32,081 nucleotides of DNA from positions 1 to 32,081 of the forward strand of contig FMTX01000031.1 in the NCBI GenBank assembly GCA_900100895.1. Reading direction: 5' to 3'. Shown here one piece after another: positions 24,732-32,081 of this stretch (the stretch's first letter is position 1; each line of letters starts with the position of its first letter). The notes below the pieces were generated by a model. It ran no database searches. It was not told where the DNA came from and saw nothing but the letters and a program-made list of their open reading frames with translations. The position numbers were made by a program, and so were the translations under genes. The DNA is from Lachnospiraceae bacterium YSD2013. GTDB lineage: Bacteria > Bacillota > Clostridia > Lachnospirales > Lachnospiraceae.

Positions 24732-25448
24732 TCAAACTCTCTCTATTCTAAGCTCGCCGCCACGAACCTTACCGGTAATGATACAGCGTACACTTACGCC
24801 GCAGGTCTCAGGAGCTGCGCCACCATAAGAAGTATCGCCTCCGATAACGCTCACACGATTATCAATCTCCCACTCTTTGGGAATGAATAAAACCGTCTCT
24901 CCGAAGATGGTCTTTGTGTTGATTGATACCTCACCCGAAGGAACTGAAACCTGATCGAAATATATGTTTATTTCTCCGCAAGTTACTTTAAATCCGGCCT
25001 TTTCCAAACAGTCCGAGCGAATGTACTTGGTGGATTCACCAAAAGAAATTGAGTGATAAAGTGTCTTGCCACCAATCTCGCTTTCATTTACGTTTCCGTA
25101 CTCGTGACTCAGTTCTTTTTTGACGGGGTCCGGAAATATCTTCTCATAAGCTGCAGTAAGAAGACCTGCCACGATAAGAATAATCCAGGGGCTTAACGCT
25201 GTGATGCCGAGAGGTGCTCTGAAGATAATGGCGATTATCGCAAGCGGGAAGAAAATCGATGAAAAGTTCAAATCGATTATAGCCGCAATTACGTATGCTG
25301 CGAGCACTATGGCTACAATGAGCCAGAAGCCTCCGACTCCCGCAATTGTAAAGTGCAGCGCAATCTTTCCAAGTTTCCAAAGTATCAAGCCTGCCGCTAT
25401 GATTATGAGGCAAATGCCCGTAACCAAATTTCTGATTCTGTTTGTCAT
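24732..25448 (-). CDS. LiaF-like membrane protein
   Basis: A 238-residue protein. The N-terminal region has about four hydrophobic helices (residues 8-105). A soluble C-terminal beta-rich domain (about 125-238) contains ISFGESTKYI, EINIYFDQVSVP, TKTIFGETVLFIPKEW and SVIGGDTSYGG, the DUF2154/LiaF-type repeat. In Firmicutes such proteins often sit beside a LytTR regulator and are thought to sense envelope state or modulate regulator activity. Here it follows the LytTR gene by 11 bp, with AAGGAG overlapping that stop. Role inferred from context. The C-terminus GELRIERV is followed by the terminator. Confidence 0.8.
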   Translation of the reverse strand: MTNRIRNLVTGICLIIIAAGLILWKLGKIALHFTIAGVGGFWLIVAIVLAAYVIAAIIDLNFSSIFFPLAIIAIIFRAPLGITALSPWIILIVAGLLTAAYEKIFPDPVKKELSHEYGNVNESEIGGKTLYHSISFGESTKYIRSDCLEKAGFKVTCGEINIYFDQVSVPSGEVSINTKTIFGETVLFIPKEWEIDNRVSVIGGDTSYGGAAPETCGVSVRCIITGKVRGGELRIERV

Positions 25449-25459
25449 ATATATTCTCC

Positions 25460-25915
25460 TTATGGTGTTATGCTGTCTTTAAGTGATTTGTAGTAGTTTC
25501 TGGAGCAATAGACAATCTTGTGACTGTCCCTGAATTCGACCTTGCTTGCTCCGGTAAGATTTCTGGTAATCGAATAAACTTTTCGAATGTTAAGTATCGT
25601 CGATTTGGAAACTCTTACAAAGCTCCGCGGAAGCTTCTCTTCGAGTTCGTACAGTTTAAACTTCACATCAAATTCATCGTCGGCGGTATGGGCCCTTATA
25701 ATGCCGCCGTCCGTCTCAAAGAACAATACGTTATCCAAAGGGAGGAAAAACTCTGTATCGTTCTTAAAGAAGCTTATCTGTCCTCCGTTGTCAGATGCGG
25801 CCGAGATAAGCTTTTGAAGCTTGATAACGGATTCGTCAGCCTCTCTGCATCTGATGACGACTTCACAGTCATTTAGTTGTTCATCGATTTCGATTTTAAC
25901 TTTAAAGTTGTTCAT
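25460..25915 (-). CDS. LytTR-family DNA-binding regulator
   Basis: A protein of about 151 residues. The N-terminal half (MNNFKVKIEIDEQL to about 60) has no receiver domain. The C-terminal LytTR domain has PLDNVLFFETDGG, KLYELEEKLPRSFVRVSKSTILNIRKV and NYYKSLKDS, the family's DNA-contact segments. It is thus a stand-alone LytTR regulator, paired with the LiaF-like membrane protein downstream. Two ATGs, 25930 and 25915, compete. The first overlaps a TATAAT (25922-25927), and neither has a clear ribosome site, so the mRNA may be leaderless or the start uncertain. A 12-bp palindrome lies just upstream. Confidence 0.85.
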   Translation of the reverse strand: MNNFKVKIEIDEQLNDCEVVIRCREADESVIKLQKLISAASDNGGQISFFKNDTEFFLPLDNVLFFETDGGIIRAHTADDEFDVKFKLYELEEKLPRSFVRVSKSTILNIRKVYSITRNLTGASKVEFRDSHKIVYCSRNYYKSLKDSITP

Positions 25916-25921
25916 GGTTGT

Positions 25922-25945
25922 ATTATACATGACAAACCGCGGTTT
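25922..25945 (-). promoter_or_regulatory. Palindrome and -10 before the LytTR gene
   Basis: AAACCGCGGTTT (25934-25945) is a perfect 12-bp palindrome in the gap between two divergent transcripts. A TATAAT (25922-25927) lies on its downstream side for the LytTR gene. No good -35 is visible. The palindrome overlaps the expected spacer, so it is a plausible operator. Confidence 0.45.
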
Positions 25946-26125
25946 TAAAGGCTTTTCACGTAAGTGGTAAGAATTTGCACCTAACAGGTATAAAAGTTGT
26001 CGGTTAAGTGTTATCCTTCCTTGACGGACAGATGCCTTTGTGGGAAAATAAATTGCAAGACGGTATAAACCTTTTTGCGAGAGGTTATATCGTTTATTTT
26101 ATTTCTACGGAGAGGAGTTCTTTTT

Positions 26126-27550
26126 ATGGAAAAGTTTTTCAAACTCAAGGAAAACAACACCACCGTAAGGACCGAGATTATTGCCGGCCTTACAACGTTC
26201 ATGACAATGGCTTACATCATTGCCCTTAACCCTAACCTTTTAACAGGCTTCGGTGCCGAAGGCGGTAACCTTTGGAATGGCGTATTCCTTGCTACCTGTA
26301 TTGCTTCCGCAATCGGTACAATCTTCATGGGTCTTGTTGCCAACAAGCCCTTTGCGATGGCACCCGGTATGGGACTTAACAGTTTCTTTGCCGTTGTTGT
26401 CACCAACATCGTTGCTATTACGGGACTTAGCTATCTTCAGTCCTTCAGAGCGGCACTTTGCATTATCTTAATCGAAGGTATCGTATTCATCGTTCTTTCG
26501 GTTCTTAATGTAAGAGAGAAAATCGTTGAGGCAATTCCGCTTCCCATCAGACTCGGAATCGGACCCGCAATCGGTATGATGCTTATGAACATCGGCTTCG
26601 GCTCTAACGTAGGCGTATACGGTGAGAACGGCGGTCCTTCATACGTAATGCGCGATTTCTTCGGCGCACTTACCGCTAAGTCCGCTGCAGATTCCATGGG
26701 CAGTGCATTCCCTGTAATGGTTCTTACAGTTGTAACCATTTTCTTTGGCTTATTCTTAATCATCGGTTTGGAGCACAAGAAAGTTAAAGGTGCGGTTCTC
26801 TTCGGTATGCTCGGTGCTTCCGTTGTATACTGGGCAGGCGAGGCAATCTTCCTTCATGTTAATCCTTTCGAGAGCCTTAAGAGCGCTTCGTTCCTTCCTC
26901 CTTTTGCCGACATGGCAGAGACCACTTTATTCAAGCTTGATTTTGCAACCTTTGTAAGCATCGGATGGGTTACCATCATCACACTTGTAATTACCTTCTG
27001 CATCATCGATATGTTCGATACCATCGGAACATTGGTAGGTACCGCAAGCCGTGCAGGTATGCTTGACAAGGACGGCAACATGCCCAAGATGCGTGAAGCC
27101 CTTCTTGCTGACGCTGTCGGCACCGTAGCCGGTTCCCTTTCCGGCACCTCTACCGTTACCACATTCGTTGAGTCGGCTTCCGGCGTTGAAGCAGGCGGAC
27201 GTACCGGTCTTACAGCCATCACCACCGGTATCATGTTTCTTCTTTGCATGTTCATCGCACCCATCGCAGGCATCATCCCCGCAGCGGCTACATCCTCCGC
27301 ACTTATTTACGTAGGATTCTTAATGCTTGCTAACTTAAAAGAAATCGACTTCAAAGATCCCGCGCAGCTTATTCCCGTAGCTATCATGCTCATCGCAATG
27401 CCCATCTCCAGCTCCATTGGCCACGGCATCGGCCTTGCGCTAATCAGCTACTCCTTCATCAAAATCTGCACCGGTAAGGCCAAGGAAGTTTCACTTCTTA
27501 CTTACATCTTGTCGATTTTGTTTATCGTGAAGTTCTTTGTGGCTATCTAA
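26126..27550 (+). CDS. NCS2-family guanine/hypoxanthine-type permease (AzgA/PbuG-like)
   Basis: A protein of about 474 residues and the only plus-strand gene. It has about 12 hydrophobic helices. The AzgA subgroup pattern includes TEIIAGLTTFMTMAYIIALNP near the N-terminus and GMGLNSFFAVVV. It continues with VTFCIIDMFDTIGTLVGTA and SGTSTVTTFVESASGVEAGGRTGLTA, whose Glu and Thr residues line the nucleobase site. The ATG at 26126 has GGAGAGGAG eight bases upstream; an in-frame ATG at 26075 has none. It imports purine bases with a cation. The 200-base leader (25931-26125) lacks a purine-riboswitch consensus, although it has an AACCT/AGGTT hairpin at about 26067-26091. Transcription terminates at 27567-27599. 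Confidence 0.93.
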   Translation: MEKFFKLKENNTTVRTEIIAGLTTFMTMAYIIALNPNLLTGFGAEGGNLWNGVFLATCIASAIGTIFMGLVANKPFAMAPGMGLNSFFAVVVTNIVAITGLSYLQSFRAALCIILIEGIVFIVLSVLNVREKIVEAIPLPIRLGIGPAIGMMLMNIGFGSNVGVYGENGGPSYVMRDFFGALTAKSAADSMGSAFPVMVLTVVTIFFGLFLIIGLEHKKVKGAVLFGMLGASVVYWAGEAIFLHVNPFESLKSASFLPPFADMAETTLFKLDFATFVSIGWVTIITLVITFCIIDMFDTIGTLVGTASRAGMLDKDGNMPKMREALLADAVGTVAGSLSGTSTVTTFVESASGVEAGGRTGLTAITTGIMFLLCMFIAPIAGIIPAAATSSALIYVGFLMLANLKEIDFKDPAQLIPVAIMLIAMPISSSIGHGIGLALISYSFIKICTGKAKEVSLLTYILSILFIVKFFVAI

Positions 27551-27566
27551 TTAGTTGCATAGTTAA

Positions 27567-27599
27567 GGCCGTTGCGGTTGATACCGTGGCGGCCTTTTT
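27567..27599 (+). terminator. Terminator of the purine permease gene
   Basis: GGCCG (27567-27571) pairs with CGGCC (27590-27594) around a CGGT/ACCG inner stem (27575-27578 with 27583-27586), followed by TTTTT. It lies between convergent genes and on the minus strand has no U run, so it serves mainly the permease. Confidence 0.85.
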
Positions 27600-27613
27600 G
27601 TTACATTTATTGT

Positions 27614-28783
27614 TTATGCCATAATTATCTTTTCGTTCTTAAAAAGCAAGCTCAGCACTGCCACGCACACTCCCGCATACAGTAAGTTGCTTCCGAACAT
27701 CAAAGCAAAATTCAATGATGAGTTCTCAAAATTTAAAATGTTGTATATCTCCTGTATGTTATTGAACAAAGGGATCAGATATACCCATCTTTCGGTCATT
27801 ACATTCTTTTGAATCATGCAAATCATTCCGAGCAACATCACAACCGCTGCGAAAGGGGACAAAATAGTCGATGCCTCTTTGATAGATTTCGAACACGCCG
27901 AAACCAGTGACATCACAGAAACCATTACGATAATCACTGACAAAATTGTTAAGAACAGAGCAACGTATTCTTTTACCCCATACACACTTATCAATGCTGT
28001 TCCCGTTGTTTTCAAAAAGCGAGGAAGTGAAAAGATAGTTCCCACATAGCTGGATATAGCACCTCCCAGCGCCATAATGCTAAGGCTTATTATCTTTCCC
28101 ATTGCCAGATTATGCCGCTTAACAGGAGTTACAAGCAAGGTCGCTATAGTACCGTGTTCTTTTTCTCCCGCTATTGATTCTGCAGCTATCGGCATACAGG
28201 CAGAAAAAATTAAGCCCATGAGCAATGTCGGAAGCACCATTGCAATAGTTCTCGCCATGCTTTTCTTCTCTGTCGCCAGGTTGTATCGTTTATCGCCGGC
28301 ATTAATATCAAAAATGTTTGAAATCTTGTCTTCGTATGATGTAAGCACTTCTTTTACATAAGAGTAATAGTTTAGCGACTCCGTTGCAGATGCATTGTAA
28401 TATATCTCTATATTCGGACAAGTTCCCGCTTTCCTTGCATCCTCTATATCGAATTCTTCGGAAAAAACAATCAGTAAGGTTTCTTTGTCATTCGTGATTT
28501 TTTGCTTGATATCATCGACAGAAGCATGCTCAACTTCTTTGCTGATAATTCCTGCCTCATCAAAAACATCGCGCAAATCATCAGGCATATTAACAACTTC
28601 AATCGTTGACTTCAAAAAGTTTAGGTCATTTTCCTGCCGTTCCATTATCATTCCCAACACATTGTACAGAACATAAATCACCAGTCCCGGCAAAACTATC
28701 GTAGCAAACAACAATTTCGTATTTCCGAAGAATTTTAGCAATTCTTTTTTTACTATCAAAAAAATCTCGTCTTTTCTATTCAT
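27614..28783 (-). CDS. ABC-2 type permease, NatB-like
   Basis: A protein of about 389 residues: one N-terminal helix (about 21-41), a large exterior domain (about 45-170), then five C-terminal helices. The conserved ABC-2 segment includes MPIAAESIAGEKEHGTIATLLVTPVKR (around 200). This is the NatB/YhaP architecture of sodium or drug export ABC permeases. The ATG at 28783 has GGAG eight bases upstream and overlaps the ATPase stop by eight bases. This gene and the next are visibly richer in A+T than their neighbours. Confidence 0.87.
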   Translation of the reverse strand: MNRKDEIFLIVKKELLKFFGNTKLLFATIVLPGLVIYVLYNVLGMIMERQENDLNFLKSTIEVVNMPDDLRDVFDEAGIISKEVEHASVDDIKQKITNDKETLLIVFSEEFDIEDARKAGTCPNIEIYYNASATESLNYYSYVKEVLTSYEDKISNIFDINAGDKRYNLATEKKSMARTIAMVLPTLLMGLIFSACMPIAAESIAGEKEHGTIATLLVTPVKRHNLAMGKIISLSIMALGGAISSYVGTIFSLPRFLKTTGTALISVYGVKEYVALFLTILSVIIVMVSVMSLVSACSKSIKEASTILSPFAAVVMLLGMICMIQKNVMTERWVYLIPLFNNIQEIYNILNFENSSLNFALMFGSNLLYAGVCVAVLSLLFKNEKIIMA

Positions 28784-29552
28784 TTTGGGTACTCCACTGT
28801 CTGTACTTTTCGTAAAATGCATCTTCAATTTTGCTGTCATGTGTCAACGCTTCATATGTATCCACACAAGCCATCTTCCCATCAACTATGATTCCTATTC
28901 TGTCTGCCAGTTTATCCACAATCTCAAAAATATGGGTAGATATTATGATACTCTTTCCTTCGTTTTTCAGTTCTTTCAGGAAATCAACTATCTCCCTCGA
29001 TGTAATAATATCCAATCCGTTTGTCGGCTCGTCAAAAATAATAATGTCCGGGTCGTGAACCAATGATACAGCAATAGATACTTTTTGCTTCATGCCAGTT
29101 GACAGATTCTTAATCTTAACTTCTGCAAACCTGTCAATTCCGAACCGCGAAAACAGATCTTTCTTTCGCTTTGCTATCGATTCGGCATCCATATGATAAA
29201 GATGCCCGAAAAAATCAAACAAGTAGTTAGGTGTAAAAGCACCATCAAGTTTTAAATCACTCGTCAAAAAGCCAAGGTGCTGTTTTATTTCGTCTTCATC
29301 ATGCAGATATGTTTTGTTGCCAAAATGTATTTCGCCCCTTTGCGGCTTCAGTAAACCTGCCAACATGCGTAGTGTAGTTGTCTTGCCCGCTCCGTTAGTT
29401 CCCAGCAAGCAAAAAATCTCGCCCTCATGCAACCCGAACGAGATTCCGTTTACCGCAACAATTTTTCTCTTCTTTGTCCCCAATATTCTTTGTTGTCTTT
29501 TAGATATCAAAAATTCTTTGTAAATATCCGATACGTCCAATACCGTTCCCAT
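28776..29552 (-). CDS. ABC transporter ATP-binding protein, NatA-like
   Basis: A protein of about 258 residues: Walker A GTNGAGKT (51-58), signature LSTGMKQ (150-156), Walker B IIIFDE (170-175), D-loop GLD and switch His in STHIFE. All catalytic residues are intact. It pairs with the ABC-2 permease downstream. The ATG at 29552 has an AGGAG site eight bases upstream; the in-frame ATG at 29624 has none. NatAB systems in Bacillus export Na+. Close relatives export antimicrobial peptides or other substrates, so the substrate is open. Confidence 0.92.
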   Translation of the reverse strand: MGTVLDVSDIYKEFLISKRQQRILGTKKRKIVAVNGISFGLHEGEIFCLLGTNGAGKTTTLRMLAGLLKPQRGEIHFGNKTYLHDEDEIKQHLGFLTSDLKLDGAFTPNYLFDFFGHLYHMDAESIAKRKKDLFSRFGIDRFAEVKIKNLSTGMKQKVSIAVSLVHDPDIIIFDEPTNGLDIITSREIVDFLKELKNEGKSIIISTHIFEIVDKLADRIGIIVDGKMACVDTYEALTHDSKIEDAFYEKYRQWSTQNE

Positions 29553-29724
29553 TAAATAAACTCCTATAAATACAATTGGGGTTGCATTGTAAAGATAAGC
29601 CCCACTAATCGGATATTGTAGCACATATTTGACCTATTTTCATGTAGAATTACTATATTATCCAATCAAATGTCATATTACTGCGTTACAGCAAAATGTT
29701 TCATCCCCTTTGTGTGCGAAATAT

Positions 29725-29759
29725 AAGGCCGTCGCGTGTGAAGCCGCGACGGCCTTTTT
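29725..29759. terminator. Bidirectional terminator after the M56-M23 gene
   Basis: A perfect 10-bp GC stem (29727-29736 with 29745-29754) has AA/TT flanks, giving TTTTT on the plus strand and TTATATTT on the minus strand. On the minus strand it follows the M56-M23 stop (29782) by about 30 bases. No plus-strand gene precedes it. Confidence 0.8.
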
Positions 29760-29781
29760 GTTGTAGTTGATAATTAAGTTT

Positions 29782-31371
29782 TTATTCTCCCGATGATTCT
29801 CTTGTATCCTCCGGAATCTGAATATATTTAAGTGGATCGACATACTTACCATCTAATATAATCTCCAGATGAAGATGCGGGCCTGTCGATACGCCGGAAG
29901 AGCCGACTGTTGCTACCAAGTCTCCCGCTTTGACAATGTCTCCTTCTTCAACTTTAATTTCGTCAAGATGGGCATATCTGTAAGATATATCATCGTTAAC
30001 CTTTATGGTAACCGCATATCCTCTCTCTCCGTCCCAGCCTGCAGTCTCAACTGTTCCGTCACATGCCGCAAGAAGTTCCGTGCCTTTGGGTGCCGCAAAA
30101 TCGACCGCTCCATGATACAGCATTGCTCCACTTACAGAACCCGGACTTCTGTTGCCAAACCGGCTTGTGATATAATACGCCGTTGTAGCAGAAAACGGGC
30201 TTGTCCATGTAATAACTTCAGCTGTCTCAATATTGTCGGAAGAAATATCCTCCGTGAGAGCGCTATCTGTCGTGTCGCCTTCTATATCTTCAGCCTCAGC
30301 CGGCGTTTCCGCGTTCTGTTCGGATATAGTCTCACCGGAAACATCGTCAGTCACAACTTCTTTAGCAGTCTCATCATTCTCCGAAACCGCCTCGGCGCCA
30401 CTTACGTCTCGCTCTTCCGCTTGCGCGCTCGGCGCTATTACAAGGCATACTACCAATATCGCCACGAGCAATACAACGCCTGCGATGGTGGATATAATAC
30501 CCTTCTTTTTAAGTTTCATTATGTTCTTCACCCTCCGTTTCGTATCGGTTTCTCCGAAGGCTGTGGGGGCGAGGCTTACGAAGCGGGATTCGGTGGAGTA
30601 ATAAAGAAGCCACCTTGAATACTCCTCGCGCTTCTCTAAGCCGGCGCGACGAATTACTGCTTCGTCGCAGCTAAGTTCCATGTCAAGGTTAAAGAGTTTG
30701 AACGCGACCCAGGCAAGGGGATTAACCCAATATGCCGAAAGAATCAGAAACGCAATCAGCTTAAAATACACGTCTCCGCGCCTGATGTGGGTCTTCTCGT
30801 GTTCTATTACGAAGCGCATCGCGCTCACGTCGCAGTCCGAAGGGACGTAGACTCTCGGCTTAATGAAGCCGAAGGCAATGGGCGACTCGATGTAGTCGCA
30901 GCGATACAATCCGGACTCTTCTTTAAAAGAAACCGCGGTCGTTTTCTTAACCTTTATGAAATTAGCTATTCCGTAAGCTACCATGGCAAGGATTCCCGCC
31001 ACCCATATGGCAAAAAGCGCACCCGGCAGGATATCTCTTGCGGTCAAAGCAGCTTTGACCGGCGCATCATATCTATCAACGGTACCAAACTCAAATATAT
31101 ACTTCTGCCCCGCAGCCACTGCGGAATTGATGGTCTCGGTTACGTCCGCCTCAGAGTGCGGAAGTCCGAACTTAGGAAGCTTAAAGTGAAGGCCCAAATC
31201 AAACAGCGCCCTCACGCCGAGGCAGGTCCACAAAAGATAAGAATATCGCTTCGGAAACTTCTTAAGCAGCAATCGTCCGAGAAGGATGGCAACTATCACC
31301 ACCGACAGCGAAATGTTCTTTTGCGCAAAGCTTATAAAAATCTTTGAAACAGTACTAAGCAATTCTCGCAT
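29782..31371 (-). CDS. BlaR1-like M56 membrane metalloprotease fused to an M23 murein-peptidase domain
   Basis: A 529-residue protein. Helices lie near 17-36, 42-60, 113-134 and 203-223, and a last membrane helix spans 291-313. The cytoplasmic loop has the M56 zinc motif HEKTH (191-195) and downstream Glu232 (MELSCDE), as in BlaR1/MecR1. After the last helix, an acidic, Ser/Thr-rich linker (about 318-385) leads to an M23/LytM peptidase domain. That domain carries HGAVD (His420, Asp424), His468 and HLH (His499, His501), all ligands present. The penicillin-binding sensor of true BlaR1 is absent, replaced by M23. It starts two bases after the BlaI-family gene's stop with an AAGGAG site. Probably anchored in the membrane with the M23 domain outside. 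M56-M23 proteins are known, but their roles are poorly described. Confidence 0.9.
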   Translation of the reverse strand: MRELLSTVSKIFISFAQKNISLSVVIVAILLGRLLLKKFPKRYSYLLWTCLGVRALFDLGLHFKLPKFGLPHSEADVTETINSAVAAGQKYIFEFGTVDRYDAPVKAALTARDILPGALFAIWVAGILAMVAYGIANFIKVKKTTAVSFKEESGLYRCDYIESPIAFGFIKPRVYVPSDCDVSAMRFVIEHEKTHIRRGDVYFKLIAFLILSAYWVNPLAWVAFKLFNLDMELSCDEAVIRRAGLEKREEYSRWLLYYSTESRFVSLAPTAFGETDTKRRVKNIMKLKKKGIISTIAGVVLLVAILVVCLVIAPSAQAEERDVSGAEAVSENDETAKEVVTDDVSGETISEQNAETPAEAEDIEGDTTDSALTEDISSDNIETAEVITWTSPFSATTAYYITSRFGNRSPGSVSGAMLYHGAVDFAAPKGTELLAACDGTVETAGWDGERGYAVTIKVNDDISYRYAHLDEIKVEEGDIVKAGDLVATVGSSGVSTGPHLHLEIILDGKYVDPLKYIQIPEDTRESSGE

Positions 31372-31372
31372 A

Positions 31373-31735
31373 TCACTTCTCCTTGTATTCGTCTATGAGC
31401 TTCTTAAGCTCCAACGCTTCCTCTTCGGAAATCTTCTTGCCGCCGTAGAAAGCCGCGAACATGTCAAAGAAAGAGCCCCCAAAAGTCTTGTCCACGAAGT
31501 CAACCGTAGCTTCTTTCTCCGCCTGATCACGGCCTATAAGTACGCTTATCGTGGCATTGTTATTCTCAATATAGCCCTTCTCTGTCATCTTCTTAATCAT
31601 GGTGTATGTAGTGGACTTCTTCCATCCGAACGCCTTATCGCACAGCTCCACAAGCCTTCCCGAATTCACCGGCGCATTCTCCCATATCACCTGCATAAAT
31701 CTGTATTCGCCTTCAAACAGCTTCTCGTGTTCCAT
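31373..31735 (-). CDS. BlaI/MecI-family transcriptional repressor
   Basis: A 120-residue winged-helix repressor. RFMQVIWENAPVNSGRLVELCDKAFGWKKSTTYTMIKKMTEKGYIE is the family's HTH region, with the usual helix-turn-helix and wing positions. The C-terminal part (EKEATVDFVDKTFGGSFFDMFAAF) matches the dimerisation helices. A site cleavable by an M56 protease is expected from family knowledge, near the C-terminal helices. It is the first gene of a two-gene operon with the M56-M23 protein, the arrangement of blaI-blaR1. Two BlaI-like operators lie over its promoter. Confidence 0.93.
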   Translation of the reverse strand: MEHEKLFEGEYRFMQVIWENAPVNSGRLVELCDKAFGWKKSTTYTMIKKMTEKGYIENNNATISVLIGRDQAEKEATVDFVDKTFGGSFFDMFAAFYGGKKISEEEALELKKLIDEYKEK

Positions 31736-31771
31736 AACCTATTTCCTGCGTTACCGCAGCCTCCTATATTG

Positions 31772-31824
31772 GTCTATTGCAATCGACTTGCCTTTAGTCT
31801 ACTCCGGTAGACCTTGCTTGTCAA
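31772..31824 (-). promoter_or_regulatory. blaI-type promoter with two operators
   Basis: On the minus strand TTGACA (31819-31824), 17 bp, then TAGACT (31796-31801). A perfect dyad GTCTAC-TCCG-GTAGAC (31797-31812) covers the -10 and spacer. A second, imperfect dyad GTCTAT-TGCA-ATCGAC (31772-31787) lies immediately downstream of the expected start, 25 bp centre to centre. GTCTAC/GTAGAC half-sites fit the TAC/GTA logic of BlaI-family operators. The arrangement implies self-repression of the operon. Confidence 0.75.
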
Positions 31825-31832
31825 GATTTTAA

Positions 31833-32081
31833 ATTCTTAATATTTTTGTGCCAATACGGTCGCGGACCTGTGCGGGCAAAAGTCCGCTCTGTTTTGGCTT
31901 GCAAAATGCTACCTTGGCTCGCTCGGAGCTGAATAAAAGGGGGCAGGGCTGGGTCGAAGCGGGAGAAATAAAAAACCACAGACTTCGCGCATGAAGTTTA
32001 AGCGGTAGCGGTTCGGGCGGCCTCGTCTTTATAGCCCGAATAAACAAGATGCTCGTAAAACTTTCTTTTCGGGAGTCTCGA
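31833..32081. other. Non-coding right end, hairpin-rich, unexplained
   Basis: The last 249 bases contain no ORF I can support. Visible stems are GCGGAC/GTCCGC (31862-31867 with 31882-31887), GCTC/GAGC (31917-31920 with 31926-31929), ACTTC/GAAGT (31982-31986 with 31993-31997) and TTCGGGC/GCCCGAA (32012-32018 with 32034-32040). It lies upstream of the blaI promoter. It could be a structured RNA, a repeat, or the edge of something that continues past the window. I do not recognise it. Confidence 0.4.

Noticed and set aside
25931-26125. Purine riboswitch before the AzgA-like permease
   Set aside because: The conserved purine-aptamer core and P1 pairing were not found by eye.
29725-29759. Evidence of a lost plus-strand gene before the terminator
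   Set aside because: The stem has U-rich sequence on both sides and fits the end of the minus-strand M56-M23 gene, so no lost gene is needed.
29869-30618. A 249-codon plus-strand open frame opposite the M56-M23 gene
   Set aside because: It is antisense to the M23 and linker coding region; Cys/Arg-rich with no recognisable domain or start signal.
10670-31962. Shared TCGAAGCGGGAG in the 10.5-kb element and the right end as evidence of one repeat family
   Set aside because: A 12-base match is expected by chance several times in a 32-kb window and the surrounding sequence differs.
31829-32047. A 72-codon minus-strand open frame in the right-hand non-coding end
   Set aside because: No ribosome site or family motif, and the region is better described by its hairpins. 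Kept only as unexplained non-coding DNA.

Overview
The window reads as chromosomal DNA of a Gram-positive Clostridia bacterium, most likely a gut or rumen member of the Lachnospiraceae. The grounds are GC content in the mid-40s by eye, strong AGGAGG-type ribosome sites, sigma-A-like promoters (TTGACA/TATAAT), many rho-independent terminators, a small CoaX-linked protein I associate with Lachnospiraceae, and gene families typical of that group (DegV, DUF3737, heterodimeric ABC exporters, an SPFH/NfeD pair, BlaI/M56). Nearly every gene is on the minus strand. The one clear exception is the purine permease at 26.1-27.6 kb. No tRNA, rRNA or CRISPR array was seen.

Left edge (1-370): the first 22 codons of an IS110-family transposase run off the window. 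Upstream of it is about 200 bp of non-coding DNA that folds into two stem-loops with internal loops, which is where IS110 elements encode their bridge RNA. The element lies just beyond the terminator of degV. Next (0.4-10.3 kb), read right to left, comes a housekeeping block: argF, a small conserved protein, coaX, dusB, a two-gene ABC exporter with one degenerate ATP site, a beta-helix DUF3737 protein, a PatB/MalY C-S lyase and degV. Upstream of the argF promoter is a 254-bp element with a 27-bp perfect terminal inverted repeat and several internal hairpins. I do not recognise it.

10.8-12.8 kb holds an NfeD/SPFH membrane-scaffold pair and a SprA-like putative metalloprotease. 12.9-19.4 kb is an arabinoside-use locus: LacI regulator, lipoprotein binding protein, two permeases and an intracellular GH51 arabinofuranosidase. 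GTAAAA-half-site palindromes lie both at the transporter promoter and at the lacI promoter, so the regulator probably controls the operon and itself. 19.5-23.1 kb couples a Na/Pi-cotransporter-PhoU protein to a hybrid histidine kinase with overlapping stop and start codons. 23.1-24.6 kb is a cupin, YgjP-like metallohydrolase and rhomboid protease cluster.

24.7-25.9 kb is a LytTR regulator with a LiaF-like membrane protein, divergent from an AzgA-type purine permease. 27.6-29.6 kb is a more AT-rich NatAB-type ABC transporter. 29.8-31.8 kb is a BlaI repressor followed by a BlaR1-like M56 protease fused to an extracellular M23 murein-peptidase domain, with two BlaI-like operators over the promoter. 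The last 250 bp are non-coding and rich in hairpins, with no gene I can support.

The observations most worth following are the IS110 bridge-RNA candidate, the 254-bp structured inverted-repeat element and the BlaI-controlled M56-M23 fusion.
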